A stretch of 64,000 nucleotides of DNA from Sternotherus odoratus (lineage: Eukaryota; Chordata; Testudines; Kinosternidae), in assembly GCA_032164245.1 (NCBI GenBank), contig JAVMKO010000006.1, positions 105,975,310 through 106,039,309 on the forward strand, written 5' to 3'. Made by a program: the position numbers and the translations under genes. A model generated the notes under the pieces. It was not told where the DNA came from. It saw nothing but the letters and a program-made list of their open reading frames with translations, and did not search any database. Below are positions 10,498-24,800 of the stretch, piece by piece (within the stretch, counting starts at the first letter, position 1; each line of letters opens with the position of its first letter).

Positions 10498-11060
10498 ATG
10501 AGCACAGCACCCCCTAGTGCCGCACTGGGACCAGCACTGGCATCCAGGGGAGAGCGCCCCCTACAGAGCCACCCGCCTGCTCACTGCAGCACAGCGCCCC
10601 CTAGCGCCGCACTGGGACCAGCACTGGCATCCAGGGGAGAGCGCCCCCTGCAGAGCCACCCGTCTGCTCACTGCAGCATAGCGCCCCCTAGCGCCGCACT
10701 GGGACCAGCACTGACATCCAGGGGAGAGCGCCCCCTACAGAGCCACCCGCCTGCTCACTGCAGCACAGCGCCCCCTAGTGCCGCACTGGGACCAGCACTG
10801 GCATCCAGGGGAGAGCGCCCCCTACAGAGCCACCCGCCTGCTCACTGCAGCACAGCGCCCCCTAGTGCCGCACTGGGACCAGCACTGGCATCCAGGGGAG
10901 AGCGCCCCCTACAGAGCCACCCGCCTGCTCACTGCAGCACAGCGCCCCCTAGTGCCGCACTGGGACCAGCACTGGCATCCAGGGGAGAGCGCCCCCTACA
11001 GAGCCACCCGCCTGCTCACTGCAGCACAGCGCCCCCTAGCACCGCACTGGGGCATTGGGA
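10498..11060 (+). repeat. 87-bp minisatellite with CTCF-like cores
   Basis: About 6.5 units of 87 bp. Each holds AGCGCCCCCTAG and GAGAGCGCCCCCTA. Because 87 is a multiple of three the array is open in one frame, but it is repeat DNA, not a gene. Confidence 0.95.
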
Positions 11061-11579
11061 TCAGCACAGACTGGAAACGGAAAGTGTCCTCCACTGAGCC
11101 CCCAGCAGCATAGCTCCCCCCCCCCAGGGTGATTTACGGGGAGGGGGAAGGGAGGCCAAGGCTAGGAGCAGGCTTGGTTGGCTCCTTTATCCTGCCCCTC
11201 CCTGTCCTCCCTTCCCTCCTCTGGCCACCGTCAGCCCGCTCCCCCATGGGCTGAACTCTCCCCCCTACCTAGGCAGGGTGTGGCCCCCTCCAATGTGGCT
11301 GTCTGGGGGAGCAGCAGCCGAGTTGGGGAGCCAGGGGAATTCTCAGGGTGGGCAGAGCGGGCGAACCAGTGCCCTGATCTCGGGGGTCTGTTCAGGCCCA
11401 GCCCGATGTGCCCCAATCTCCGCACCACCCTAGTACAAATAATAACAATAACGAATTCAAGCATCCTCATTGGGCTTCAGAGTTAACGCCGGTTAAACCG
11501 GAGGGGAGAATCCTCCCACTGCCTCTCCCCTGGCAACTCCATCCTCACCCCCGCGGCCATGACGAGCCAAAGACCAGTG

Positions 11580-11705
11580 ATTTAGGCTACGATTTAGTCA
11601 TGAGTATTTTTCATATAAGTCATGGACGGGTCACGGGCAAGAACCAACAATTCACAACCCATGACCTGGCCATGACTTATATGAACAAGGCATGTGATTA
11701 AAATT
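11580..11705. mobile_element. Palindromic non-autonomous DNA element
   Basis: Inverted arms: GTCATGAGTATTTTTCATAT with AAGTCATGGAC on the left, and CATGACTTATATGAAC with GCATGTGATTAAA on the right. The family was not identified. Confidence 0.6.
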
Positions 11706-13317
11706 TTGAGGGTGGGGAGCGCTGGTGGGGCGTGGGAGGGCCAATGCCCGGGGTGGGGACCCAGGGCCAGCGGCACCAGCTGCTGGGGGCCACGGCTGCT
11801 ACGGCCGGCCTCCTGAGGACCGTTGCCTGGGGCCGTGGCCTGTGGCTGTTCCAGGTGGCTGTCTGGAGACCGTTGCCCGGGGGCCGCCGGAACAGTGGCT
11901 GGTGCGGTTGTCCCCAGGGCCGCTCCAGCAGTGGGTGATGCGGCTGTCCCGGGGTCCACCCGAGTAGCCGGCCCCGGAGCCAGCTGCTCGGGCAGCCCTG
12001 GGGTCAGCCACACCGGCCCCTGCAGAAGTCATGTGACTTCCACAACCTCTGTGAGAGACACAGTGATAACTGCTATTGTTAAGTGTCATCGTTAGACTCC
12101 AGAGTCAACAGAGTGAAACTATAGACTTGAATACTCCATTCTTCCCCACAGCAGCTCCCCCACCTCACATGAGGGCCACTCCCTACCTGCCCCTCACCGT
12201 TCTGTTGAAACCGTCAGCAATGACCGAGTAAAAACTGACATTTACTACATCATCATTAGGCTTCAGAATTAAAACAGGTTAACAATAGGCATAAATCTTT
12301 ATCTGGTTCCTACAGCAATTCCCAATTTTTCCCACCCCCAACCTCTTTCACCTTCCTCATCCACCAAAACTATCAGCAGTTGAATTTACCCTGATGTGCC
12401 GAGTGACATCATTAGGTTCAAGTGTTAACAATCTCATTGAGCTAATTGTGGTCAGCTCTCTTCTCTCAGAGCGATCGTGTCCGGCTCTCTCTCAACTCAT
12501 GCGCCCGTCATGGTGGCTGGATGATTTTCTTTGCAGCTGTTGTTAGAGGCCTTATTCCTTCACCCTCCCACCCCCTGGTCCTTTTTACATGAACAGAGAA
12601 GAACAATGCCTGAAATCCGAAGGTGCAAACAGTTCGATGTTTAGTGGGGTGAACTCCCAGCAAGCTTAAATCCAACTTCCTTTTCCCTTATTTTCGAATC
12701 CCAACTTCCTGTTTGCCCCCAGTTTATTTAGTAGTAATATTCCCAGCTATACTTTAACCAGTCATTTTACTGAACTCTATCTAACCAATCCTAACATAAT
12801 TCTCTCACCAATTATATCCCACTACCCGAATTAACTTACCCCTTGCAAAAGAAATTATACAGCAGACAGAAGCAATTCGAGAACCAGACAGGTTAACAAG
12901 CGAAAAGTGAGGGCCATAAAGAAATTAGGGTTTTACAACCACAACCATTGAGAAGTGATTTCTTGCCAGACAGGATGTTCTCAAACTAAGTTCTCTTTAA
13001 CCATCTTTCTCAGGTGGTGATGGGACAGGACTGGATTCCTAAGAGCTCAATAGCACCTTATTTCAACTGGACTAGTTTGGGATGTGAGGATGTGACCGTA
13101 CGTTTCCCTGCTTCTAGCTGCTCTGCCAAAGGCCTTAGCTTAAGAACAGGGCCTCAGACTGGCACAGCGAGAGAAGGCCCTGACGTGGACTGACAGTGCT
13201 TTGGAGTCTTTGTTTTCTATCTCTTAAAGAATAGCTAAATGATAAAGATAGACGTAACTTCTTAAAGTACAGGCCCTTACAGACAGGCCTGAATATCTCT
13301 ATCCTAACAGCTGCGAG
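11706..13317. other. Non-coding interval
   Basis: A GC-rich section (11710-12010) is followed by AT-richer DNA with short related blocks (CATCATTAGGCTTCAGAAT near 12250 and a similar one near 11465). It looks like old interspersed repeat DNA of unknown family. No gene is seen. Confidence 0.55.
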
Positions 13318-13325
13318 GTCTAAAG

Positions 13326-13698
13326 CAGTGGTCCCCAACCCCCGGTCCGCGGACCGGTACCGGTCCATGGAGCATTTGGTACCGGGCCGCGGCCGCGTTC
13401 CCCTCCCAGCCGCCTTCGGCTGCTTCCCACTCCGCATCGGCCGCCTTCCCTTCCGGTCCGCCTTCCCTTCCGCATCCGGCGGCTTCCCTTCCGCATCCGG
13501 CGTTTTTTTGGCGGACATACAGGAACCCGCCGCGCCGAATTAAAAAAAATTACGGTGATCAACTGAATTCGGCGGGTTTTCGGCGGACATACAACGGTCC
13601 GCCGCACAAAGTGAAAAATTAAAATCACCCCCCGGGCCGCAAGCATTGACTCGCCCGCGTTGACCGGTCCGCGGCGATAAAAAGGTTGGGGTCCACTG
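13326..13698. mobile_element. hAT-type non-autonomous DNA transposon
   Basis: Terminal inverted repeats CAGTGGTCCCCAACC and GGTTGGGGTCCACTG enclose 373 bp of GC-rich DNA. The 8-bp target duplications GTCTAAAG (13318-13325) and GTCTAGAG (13699-13706) differ at one base. Eight-base duplications are the hAT signature. Confidence 0.88.
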
Positions 13699-13799
13699 GT
13701 CTAGAGGATTCATTTGAGAAGCTGTGGAAGCCAATGACTCCACGCCGGCCTCAGAGACACATCGGCCAGGCCGGGTGTTCGACAGCAAGGGGGCAACTG

Positions 13800-14000
13800 T
13801 TGTGTTTAAGGCTTGGGGAGGGGATTCCAGGACTCCTGGGTTCACCTCCCAGCTCCCTGTGTGACCGTGGACAAGTCATTGGATCACTGTGTGCCTCAGT
13901 TTCCTCTCCTCACTCTGGCTCTGTCTATTTAGACTGTGAGCTCTGAGGGTTAGGGACTGGCTCCTACAGAGATCAGGGCCCCCATTGTGCGTGTGCTGAT
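13800..14000 (+). mobile_element. MIR-like SINE fragment
   Basis: ACTCCTGGGTTCACCTCCCAGCT is followed by GTGTGACCGTGGACAAGTCA and GTGCCTCAGTTTCCTCT, the B-box-to-core order of MIR/CORE-SINEs. Confidence 0.75.
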
Positions 14001-15849
14001 CTCAGGGGAAAATCCGGAGTGACCCCCCCCTGACGTCAGTGGAGTCCGGGAGGGGTTCTGACCTCAGCGACCCCAACAAACTGTTCCGTTCTTGGCATCG
14101 GAGGGTGTGGAATTTGCCCCTCAGCGCTTCACGTGAAGTTAGTCAGAAATCCTGCCTTCTCTGGCCTCGCCCCCCCACCCCACCCCACCCCCAGCATGGG
14201 CGAGTGCACTTCACAGGGAAACCGAGGCGCGACTCGGAAATGCGTCGGTCTCCCCTCACCCGCTGGCCCCCACTCATGCTGAGCTGTTTTGTTACCACGT
14301 CCCGGCCGGCAAACGATTGGCTGGTTCGGCTGGATCGACGGCTTTTCCCTGCCCCCCAGCTGCAGACGTACACGCACACACAGGAGAAATGAAAGAAATA
14401 TACAGCCCAGGAACAAGTTTTGCCTTGAACTGACTTCTTCAATTCCTACTCATTGGTTAACAATGTACGTGTTAACCGCTGCCAATCTGTAGGGCTCACA
14501 CATGATGCAGAAGGAAAGCCTGACTCTCTCTCTATAGCCATTCAACTCTGCTTCTTTAACTTTAAGTTCACTGGTTTGGGGGACCCTTTTTGAGTTGTTG
14601 GCTTTATTATGGTAGTGCCTGGGCACCCCAAACACAGACCAGCACCTCATTGGGCTAATTACTGTATAAACCCCAAACAGCAAGACGATTCCTGCCCCAG
14701 AGAGACTGAGGCATGTGGGACCTTTCACAAGAACATCTTTTCTCCCCACTGTATTGCAAGTGTTTGAGTTAAATGGAGATTGGAGACATACAAAGCAAAC
14801 AACAAATCCATGCTTAGACTGCGATAGTCTTGGGGCAGAGACTACGTACAACTCTGTGTCTGTACAGTCCCTGGGACAATGAGGATCCAATCTCAGTAAG
14901 GTCTGGGCAGCACCCAGCAGAATGGAGTTCCCAGACTCAGATGATACAGTGCCTAGTAAAATGGGGTCCCTTATCTTGGCCTATGCAGCGCCTGGTGCAA
15001 TGCAGGGGACCCCAGTCTTGGCAGGTTCCTAAACTCTACCCTCCAACTACCGGTATATAATAATAGTAATCAATACCATGATTTAATTATTAACAAGGAA
15101 CATGATGAATAAAGGACAGTCTTTCACAAAGAGGGGCACTTGAGTGGCATTTTAAAAAACAAGATGCCGATTGCCTGAATGAAATATGAATCTTTAACCC
15201 AGAGTGATTTCAATAAATTCAACAAATATCAGTTAAAATCAACCTAGAGAGATTTTTCTCCCAAGTGTTTCTTAGGCCTTTGAGATAAAAGTGTGTGGAA
15301 GGGGGAAAAATCACCCAATCTAAATAAAAGCTGAATATTAAACTCAGAAATAATTGATCCTAGGTTTGCATTGTGAATTGGACTTAATGGTGTGCTTTAA
15401 AAAGCCTCAAGGTGTCGCAATAAAAGCTAAGTCTGTAACATGGAGAGATTTTATCCCCTGTGTTTATTGGACATTTGAGTTAAATAGAGATGCCCCAGAA
15501 CAGACAGAAGAATTTTAAACCGGCCAAATAAGAACTCCTTCCCCTTCGGGGTTAATCTGGCCTCAATTCCTGACTGTCCTCATCTCAAAATCCCCCCAGA
15601 TCCCCAGTCACCCATAGAGTCTTCCAGGGTAGCCAAGACCAGAATGTCTAATGGCCCAGGAATGGACACAATTTCTAGATCCATTAGAAAAGCCGCAAGG
15701 AAGGGGCAGAAGGCGCCGGCACAAGCCCGCGGGGCAGAGAAGCCCCGATGAAGCGGCCGTGAGTAACCCATTCTCGCACGCAGGCCTCATTGTGTAATTC
15801 TGGCAAGATGCACGCGGGCGTGACGACCCGGGGAGGCAGGTACGAGGTG
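14001..15849. other. Non-coding interval upstream of the PRSS53-like gene
   Basis: It contains old SINE/L2-like fragments (TTTATTATGGTAGTGCCTGG near 14605; CAGCGCCTGGTGCAATG near 14987) and AT-rich sequence at 15060-15500. No exon is recognised. Confidence 0.55.
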
Positions 15850-15857
15850 TATTTAAA
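15850..15857 (+). promoter_or_regulatory. TATA-like box of the PRSS53-like gene
   Basis: TATTTAAA lies 45 bp upstream of the start codon at 15895, so the 5' UTR would be very short. The position is plausible; no other core element was identified. Confidence 0.45.
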
Positions 15858-15894
15858 CCGTGCCTAACAGGCAGGTGCAGGAGGAGCACAGGAG

Positions 15895-18800
15895 ATGGGC
15901 CCACGGAGGATGGAATCTCTCAGCCTTCAGCGACTGCTGCTGCTCGGGATCTGTGAGTCACGGGCCGGGCGGGAAAGCTGGCTGCAGGATGGGGCTGGTG
16001 CGGTTTGGAAGTGGGCTGCTGCTTTGTTGTGGCTAGACTGACTGAGGCACCGAGCTACTGGGTGGATGGGGATAGAACCCAGGTATCCTGGCTCCCAGCC
16101 CCTCCTGGGCTAAAACAACTAGACCCCACTCCCCTCCCGGAGCTGGGAGAGAACCCAGGAGTCCTGGCTCCTGCCTCAACCCACCTCCCAGAGCTGGGGA
16201 GAGAACCCAGGAGTCCTGGCTCCAACACCCTGGCTCTAACCCCCTAGACCCCACTCCCCTCCCAGAACCAGAGATAGAATCCAGGAGTCCTGACTTTCAG
16301 CCCCTCCTGGGTTAACCCACTAGACTCCCCTCTCCCCTCCCAGAGCTGGGGAGAGAACCCAGGAGTCCTGACTCCCAGCCCCTCCTGCTCTAACCCACCA
16401 GACCCCACTCCCCTCCCCGAGCTGGGCAGAGAACCCAGGAGTTTAAAGCTCCTGGATCCCGACTCCTAGTCCTGCGAATGCCTCCCGCGAGGGGTGAATC
16501 CAGCCTCCACCATCCTCACCCAGCACTAAAGAGGGCCCATTGAGTGGGAGCAGGGAGGAGATCTCAGCTGCCCCTGGGGGTGACGTGAGCCCCGCTCCTG
16601 GGGAAAGAGGAAAGGCCAGGCTGGGTATTTGCTGAGGGCTTCTGTTTACATTTGGGGTTGGAGCGGAGCTGGAGCGCAGGGGAAATCCTCATTTCCCCGA
16701 ACAGGAAGCTCCCCGGTTTGTTTGCCATTTCTGAGTAAGTGTATAAAGTTCGCCCCACGGTCTGCTCCAGATCACTGCTCAGCCCAGGGCAGGGTGGCAG
16801 GACAGGTTCCAATGCACCTGGCACCAGATTCCCTGCGGCACGGGCAAAACTGGAGCGGCTGGGGTATCATGACTCCCAGTGTCCCACCCACCTCCTAAGG
16901 CTGGGGATAGAACCCAGGAGTCCTGGCTCCCAGCCCCTCCCACGCTAACCCACCAGACCCCACTCTCCTTCCAGAGCTGGGGAGAGAACCCAGGAGTCCT
17001 GGCTCCCAGCCCCTCCAACACTAACCCACCAGACCCCACTGCCCTCCCAGAGCTGGGGAGAGAACCCAGGAGTCCTGGCTCCCAGCCCCTCCAACACTAA
17101 CCCACCAGACCCCACTGCCCTCGCAGAGCTGGGGAGAGAACCCAGGAGTCCTGGTTCCCAGCCCCCCTGCTTGAACCACTAGCCCCACACTGCCCTCGCA
17201 GAGCCAGGGAAAGAACCCAGGAGTCCTGGCTCCCAGAGCACAGCCAGCTCCGGGTTTAATTCTGGGGTACTCCACTCCCAAATCCACATCAAACAGCAGT
17301 CCACAGAGTGCTTCTCTGCCGCCCTTCCTGGGAGTTCCCCAAGCCCCCGGCTCTTCGACAAAACTCACTCCAAGAAACCCGGCGCCTTTATTCCAGGTCC
17401 CACTCGGCTCCCGGTCCTTCTCCGAGCCCTGACGGGGGCTCCCCGCATCCCCCGCAGCCGTGGTACTCGGCCCAGAGCCCACGTTCAGGCCTGACCCGCT
17501 GCTTTGCGATGCCCCAGCTCCTGAAGTCTTTGCCTTCTAACTGTCCCTAGCCTGTTTGTCAGAGGGGGTGATGGATGTCAGGAGAGTGATCCCTTGATCA
17601 TTACCTGTGTGGGTCACTCACTCCAGGACACTGGGCCGGATGGACCTTTGGTCTGACCCAGTCTGCCTGTTCTTGTTTTCCCACCCTGAGTTTCCCAGGC
17701 TCCCTTCCCACCCCCGCCCTCCTTCCTCAGGGCTTTTGCCGGGGCTCAGCCTCCTGCCTCCACAGGTCTTCTTGGCTCTTATCACCCAGCACAGCCTCCC
17801 TGCCAGCTCCGCTCCGCAGGGGCTGTGGCAGGTGCCTTCCTCCTCCCGCAGATCCCTCCAGCCTCCCTTCGGCGTCTTCATCCCTGCCCCTAGCCCCCTC
17901 CTGGCTCCGGTTCTGGCTCCAGGCTCCCAACTCCCGGCTGCCTCTCACACGATCTGGTCCCGTTTCCCATGGCCCCGAGCGCCCTCCGTTCTGAAAACCT
18001 AGCCCTTCCCAACCCCGGGTCCGGCGCCCTCGCCACTGGCCTAAGGCCACTCCGGCTCCCGCTAACGGCCGATGGATTCACAGATTCCCAAACCATTGTG
18101 GTCCTCTGGTCTCACCTCCCTGGAGACCACAGGCCGGAGACCTGCCCCCGAATAATTCCTAGAGCAGATCTCTTGGGGACACAGCCAATCTTGATTCAAC
18201 AACCACAGCAATGGAGAATCCACCACAACCCTGGAAAAATTGTTCCCATGGTTAATTACGCTCCCCGTTAAAAATGTGCACCTTCTTTCCAGTCTGAATT
18301 GAGCTAGCTTTAGCTTCCAGCTGGTGGATCATGGTAGACTTTGCTAGACTGAAGAGCCCGTTATCAATACGTTCCCTGTGTAGGTCCATGGGATCGGGTC
18401 ACCCTGAAACCTTCTCCTTATTAAACTTAATAATTGCAGCCTCTTGTAACTTTTCCAGCCACACCTGGGGCTTAAACAATGACTCTGATCCACCTCCCAA
18501 TGGTCCTCCTCTGCTTAGCATGGATCTCCGCTGGTGCCCAGCACCCACAAGGTCAAAGGGCCCATTATCAAGGTTGGATCTCCAAGCAGATGAGCCAGAG
18601 ATAATTAATTGCCACACTGGGGTTTTGCTGGACCCCAGGATGCACATGGCCAGGTGGCTGGAGGCTACGGGCTGTGGCTAGCGTATCAGAGCATCGCCCG
18701 GGAGCTAAGAGTTTCAGTCCTACCCGGGGAAGCTTTCTGAGAATGTGGGTTCCATCCATCGGTGGTTCTCAACCTTTATTCATCTGCGGAGCCCTAAAAA

Positions 18801-21800
18801 ACTGTCCAGTGGAGCTGGGAAATCTATTGTCTGCGTACATAGACTTGGATTCTGTTCCGTGAATTTAAGTCTTTGTGGACTCCGTAGACATAATCCGCCG
18901 GCCCCTCGGGGATCTGCGGACTACAGCTTGAGAACCATTGATGTCTGTAACTTGCATTCATAAATTCCACACCAGTACAACGTCGAGTCTGATGTCTACA
19001 CTACGTTGACCTACGCTACGCAACTTTATTCATGTAGCTGGAGTTGACAGACCTTAGGTTGAGGTCTACACCACTGCGGGTCAACGAGAGGAACTCTCCC
19101 ATCGACTTACCTTACTCTTCTCATTGGGGGTGGAGGACGGGGGTCGACTGCAGAGCGATCTCCTGTCGATTTGGCAGATCTTCACTAGGCCCGCTAAATC
19201 GCCCGCCAGTGGACCGATCTCAGAGCATCGATCCTGGCTGTAGTGTAGATGTAGCCTGACGGCAGGACTTCTGCGCTTGAACTAAAGCAGATCTCTCAGA
19301 AAAAGATCCAATCTTGATTTACAAATAGCTGGGGATGGAGAATCAGAGAATCTCAGGGTTGGAAGGGACCTCAGGAGGTATCTAGTCCAACCCCCTGCTC
19401 AAAGCCACCCTTGGGAAATTATTCCAATGATTAAATTCCCCTCGCTGTTAAAAATTTGCCCCTTATTTCCAATCTGAATTTGTCTGGCTTCATCTTCCAG
19501 CCATTCGAGCTTCTTAACCCTTTCTCTGCTCCATTGAAGGGCCCATTATCAAATATTTGCTCCCCATGTAGGTCATTCTAGACCAAGCCACCTTCGAACC
19601 GTCCCTTTGTTCAGCTAAATAGATTGAGCTCCTCGGGCATTTCACGACGAGGCGGGTTTTCCCATCCTTTAATCATTCTCACGGCTCCTCTGTGTGCCCT
19701 TCCCAAAGTTATCAGCATCCTTATCTCACATCGCTCTGCAGAGACTTGTTTGGGGGAGCTTTGCCAAAGTTTCTGCTTTGAGAGCTGCTCTTTTGAGGTG
19801 TTCTCACCTCCACGTGCGGGCTCCGAGTCTATGTCGTCAGCATTTCGCTGGAAAGGCACATTAATCAAATCGAGAAGAGAGGCAAGAGTCTGAGAACCGT
19901 GACTCAGGCGCCGCGCCCTCGGACTGCGTCGGATCCAAAAAGAGAACGTCCGATTCTCCACAGCCCCAGCACGATCGAAGGGGCCGAGTGTGAGGAAAAT
20001 GTTTCCAGGGTCTGACAAGTCCTTAGCCTCTGTGTGTCAGAGGGGGGTGATGGACAGCAGGAGAGAGATCACTTGATCATTACCTGTTAGGTTCACTCAC
20101 TCCGGGGCACCTGGCATTGGCCACTTTCGGTAGACAGGATACTGGGCTGGATGGACCTTTGGTCTGACCCGGTACGGCTGTTCTTGCAGACAGCTGGAAT
20201 CTGGGTTGGGAGTTTACTTCTCCATGATCACTGAAGTTGCTGCTTTGATTGAAGACAGGACCTTGGTCAATAGCAACTCTATGCCAGTCCTTAGACTGTC
20301 TCTTAGGACAAACTGTCCTTGCGTTAAGCAACCTGCTTGCTCATGCTTGACAGTTCTCAGAATTTTGAAATATCAACTCTGAAACGGGAAACTTTGGTCT
20401 CCGGGAAACATTACCAAAAATAGCCTCCGCAGAAGGCAGGATTCAGGTCCTGAAGCACTTGGATGCTAATGAGGTTTCCCATCACAACTAGTCACCAAAT
20501 CCTGCTGTGCACACTCCTAAGGTTTTTTCTCCCCTGGCTCGTAAGAACATAAGAACGGCCATACTGGGTCAGACCAAAGGTCCATCCAGCAGAGTATCCT
20601 GTCTACCGACAGTGGCCAGTGCCAGGTGCCCCGGAGTGAGTGAACCTAACAGGCCATCCATCACCCCCCTCTGACAAACAGAGACTAGGGACACCATTCC
20701 TTACCCATCTTGGCTAATAGCCATTAATGAACTTAACCTCCATGAATTTATCCAGTTCTCTTTTAAACCCTGCTATAGTCCTAGCCTTCACAACCTCCTC
20801 AGGCAAGGAGTTCCACAGGTTGACTGTGCGCTAGCATTGAGCCGGGATAACTTTGTCACTCTCGCGTCCCCAAAGGGGGCAGGAATGGAGATCCAAGCTT
20901 AGTGGGGGGAGATTAGTTTTAAGGTTGATGAGCGCCACCATTTCATCGCTAGACTTGTGCAAACAAAGCGGTACGAGCCGAAGCTGTCGCTGTCACGTGA
21001 TTTTTAGGGGGGGGGCATATTTCAGGATGATCTCAAATACCCCACCGGGCAGCCTCGTGAGGTGCAGCAGTTTTCAAGACCATTTGTGGCTACTGGTGCA
21101 CTTGGAATAATTGGTTTCCGTCTTCCTGATTGTGCCCTCTTATAATTGCTTTGCTGATGCACCCGAGGATTGCACTAGAGTGAGACGCGAGGTGACAGCC
21201 GGCTGGGCATGCAGGCTGGGTTGTGGGGAGCACAAATTAAGAGAGCAGGGGGTGTGACATTCCGTCACCCCCGTGCAGTTTCTAGCGCAAGGGGACCCGA
21301 CAGGTGGAGGGGAAGGTGCTGCCTGTAGGGGATTTGCAGGTGGAGTGGTTCCACTCCCATGCTCCAGGGCAGAGAGGAATTGCCTGTGAGCGGGAACAGG
21401 AAGGAAGAGCTTCCTCTCCGTCAAACCCCCTGGCACAAGAGACGTTGGGCAACACAGAGCGGGGACCTGGCAACTTCCTCTGATACAGCCCTGCTCACTG
21501 CTGGAGCGGGCAGGATACAGAGCCAGATTCCCATGGGATTCCCAGCACTGGCAGACGAGCGTCGGGCCCCCAGGAGATCAGAGTTTCCTAGAGGGGAGTC
21601 CAGATGGGACCGGGCCAGGCAAGGAGCAGTCGCGGTCCATGTTAACACCCCACCACCCCGATTGAGTCCCCCTTCCCTGCAGCACAGCGCCCCCTAGTGT
21701 CGGACTGGGACATTGGTGCCAGCATTGACTGCTAGGGGAGAGCGCCCCCTACTGAGCCCTGCCCGTTCCCTGCAGCACAGCGCCCCCTAGTGTCGCACTG

Positions 21801-24800
21801 GGACATTGGTGCCAGCATTGACTGCTAGGGGAGAGCGCCCCCTACTGAGCCCCGCCCGTTCCCTGCAGCACAGCGCCCCCTAGTGGCGCACTGGGGCATT
21901 TGCGCCAGCTCTGGCTGCCCGGGGAGAGCGCCCCCTAGCTCACAGCCCTATGTAAGCACAAAATCAACATTTGCTTGTTGCTTTTTAACAACAGTTTCCT
22001 TTCCTTTCACCCAGGTGATTTTGTCGGGTTCTGAACCATTTTATATCCCCCCTGTCCCCTTAAGTGTCCTTGGGCTTTAGACACCTTTAATTTTTAGTCC
22101 ATCGCCTTTTTATCCTCTGAGAACTGCAAATAGAACCCAGGAGTCCTGCTTCCCCTGCTCTAACCCACCAGACTCCCCTCCCCCAAGCCAGCAACAGAAC
22201 CCAGGAGTCCTGACTCCCAGCCCCGCATGCTCTAACCCACTAGCCCTCGCTGTCCTCCCAGAGCCAGGGATGGAACCCAGGAGTCCTGGCTCCCAACCCC
22301 TCATGTTCTAACCCATGAGCTCTAGTCCCCAGAAGATGATGCCTCCAATATGTACGTTCTCCCAGCTAAATCCACTGGACATACTGGGCCTGGGCTGTCC
22401 TGGAGTCAGATACTGGGGGCCAGCACATCCCTCCAGATGAACTCATCCCCCAGCGGCTACCGACGCAGGCTCCTCACCCTTGTTTTCTCTCCCTCACAGG
22501 CCTCCAGCAAGGAGCAGCGGCAGCAGGTAGGAAGCCCGACATCCCTCTGATCTGAACGTGTGGGACAGGAGGTGCCTGATTTTGGCTGCCCTCCTCCGGG
22601 CTCCGGAGTGGCTGGTCCCGTCTGCCCCAGGGCTGGGGCGGGTGGGGAGTAGGAACGTCGGCTCTGGGAAGGAGGAGTGATGCATTTCACGACAAATGAG
22701 GCAGTGCCCAGAGCCCTGGTGTGAAATCCACAAGAGGAAAGACAATAAGGGCCAGCACGTAGGAAGGAAAAGTCAAGCGCACCGCTACCAAATGGGGAAT
22801 AACTGGCTAGGTGGTATTAGAATCTTAGAAGATCAGGGGGGGAAGGGACCTCAGGAGGTTCTAGTCCAACCCCTGCTCAAAGCAGGACCAAGCCCAACTA
22901 AATCAAAGTTAAACTGCTAGAAAGTCTCCGGGGCCCATAGCAGATCACAGCGACTATGAGTCCACAGTGTGATGCAAGGGCAAGAAATGCTAAGGTCAGT
23001 CTAGGGTGTAGGCACAGGAGTGTCAGATGGAAACCCGGGAGGTCACTGTCCCCCTCTACTCAGCACGGGTGAGGCCCCAGCTGGGGGGCCGTGTCCAGTT
23101 CTGAGTGCCATGCGTTAGGGAAGATGTGGACAGATTGGAGAGAATCCAGAGGGGAGCAAAAAACCTGGGAAAAGCCCACCTGGGTTATGAGGAAAGTTAA
23201 ACAAACGGAGCGTGTTTAGCCTTGAGAAAAGAAGACTAACAGTGGAACCTGATCACAGTCTTCAGATATGTTAAGGATTCTTGCAGAGCCTGGTGACCAA
23301 TTGTTCACCACGTCCACTGATGGTAGGACAAGAAGCAACGGGCTTAATGTGCAGCAAGGAAGATTTAGGTTAGAAATGAGAAGAAAACCTTCTAACGCCC
23401 AGGGGAGTTCAGCTCTGGAACCGGCTTCCGAGGGAGGCTGTGGGATCCCCATCGTTCGAGGTTTTTAAGAGCAGGCTGGACAAACATCTATTGGGGATGG
23501 CCTGGGTTGACTTGGTCCTGCCTCAGCGCAGGGGGCGGGACTTGGTGCCCTCTCACGGTCCCTTCCCGCCCCACATTTCCATGGTTAATAAGATACACAA
23601 GTAAATCTATTGCAACGTTGGCATGAAGGCTCCGGATTTGCAGGCTGATGGGCAAGGAAGGTTTTGTAAATCTGTGTCAGTCCTGTGCGATCCGGCTGCA
23701 TGGAATTCCCACCCACCACCAGGGGGGTAATGCCAGTGAGACTCACACGAGGGTATGCAGAATGAGGCTGATCCAGTCACACACACCCACAACACAGTGA
23801 CACACAACGACACACACAACCTCCATATGCTTTAAACCACTTGACCACACTCTCATCCTGGAGCCAGGGATCCATGCCCCCTTCCCTCCCTGCTCTATCC
23901 CACTAGACCCCACTCACGTCCCACAACCAGGGATAGAACCCAGGAGTCCTGGCTCCCAGCCCCGCCCCCTCCTGGAATAACCAGCTCCCTCTCGGTTTAA
24001 TTCCACACATGGGGTAGGATTATGTGATGACTAATTTCCCCCCCCTACAGGACCAGTCTGTGGCCAGCAGAGAGACATTAGCCGGATCGTCGGTGGGGTC
24101 AATGCCGTGAGAGGAGAATGGCCCTGGCAGGCCAGCCTGCAGCTCCGCGGGGAGCACATGTGCGGAGGGACCCTGATCGGCGACAAATGGATTCTTTCCG
24201 CCGCTCACTGCTTCATCGGGTAAGTCTAGAACCTGGGAGCTAGAACCTTGGGGAGAGACGGCTGCACGGCCTCTAGAACGGGGCAGCTAGAACTGTGCGT
24301 GTCTTCTAGCACGGAGAGTGCAGGGCTGCTCATCTAGCACCAGATTGCTCAGTCTAGAACAGGGCACGCATCATCCGGAGGCAGAGCGCTGTTCTAGACC
24401 CCGGCATGGTCTCCAGAATGGAGTCGAGAGCTGTGCGTCTAGAACTGTATTTTACACCTAGATGAGAGAGATTGGAGCTGTACATCCAGGCCTATCGGAT
24501 AGCGTAGGGAAATAAATCTAGAACTGTGTGCTCCACTCACAATAGACAGCCTACGTCTGTGATTCTAGGCCTGACCTTTTCTCAAACCACCTACACCATA
24601 GACTCTAGAAGTTAGTCTAGAAGTACAATATCCTGAGATGAAAGCTAGCGCATCTGCAACATCGAGACAGGTGTTTAGGATCTAGAGTGCAGAGCAGTTA
24701 ATCGCGAACCATGCAATGAATCTAGAATGAGCCTAGAGCTGGGCATGTAAACTGTGGGCATCAACTACAGTTGTGGATCTAGATATGTATGCACAATCTG

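Noticed and set aside
10498..11097. 199-codon repeat protein
   Set aside because: Product of the 87-bp minisatellite, again a multiple of three.
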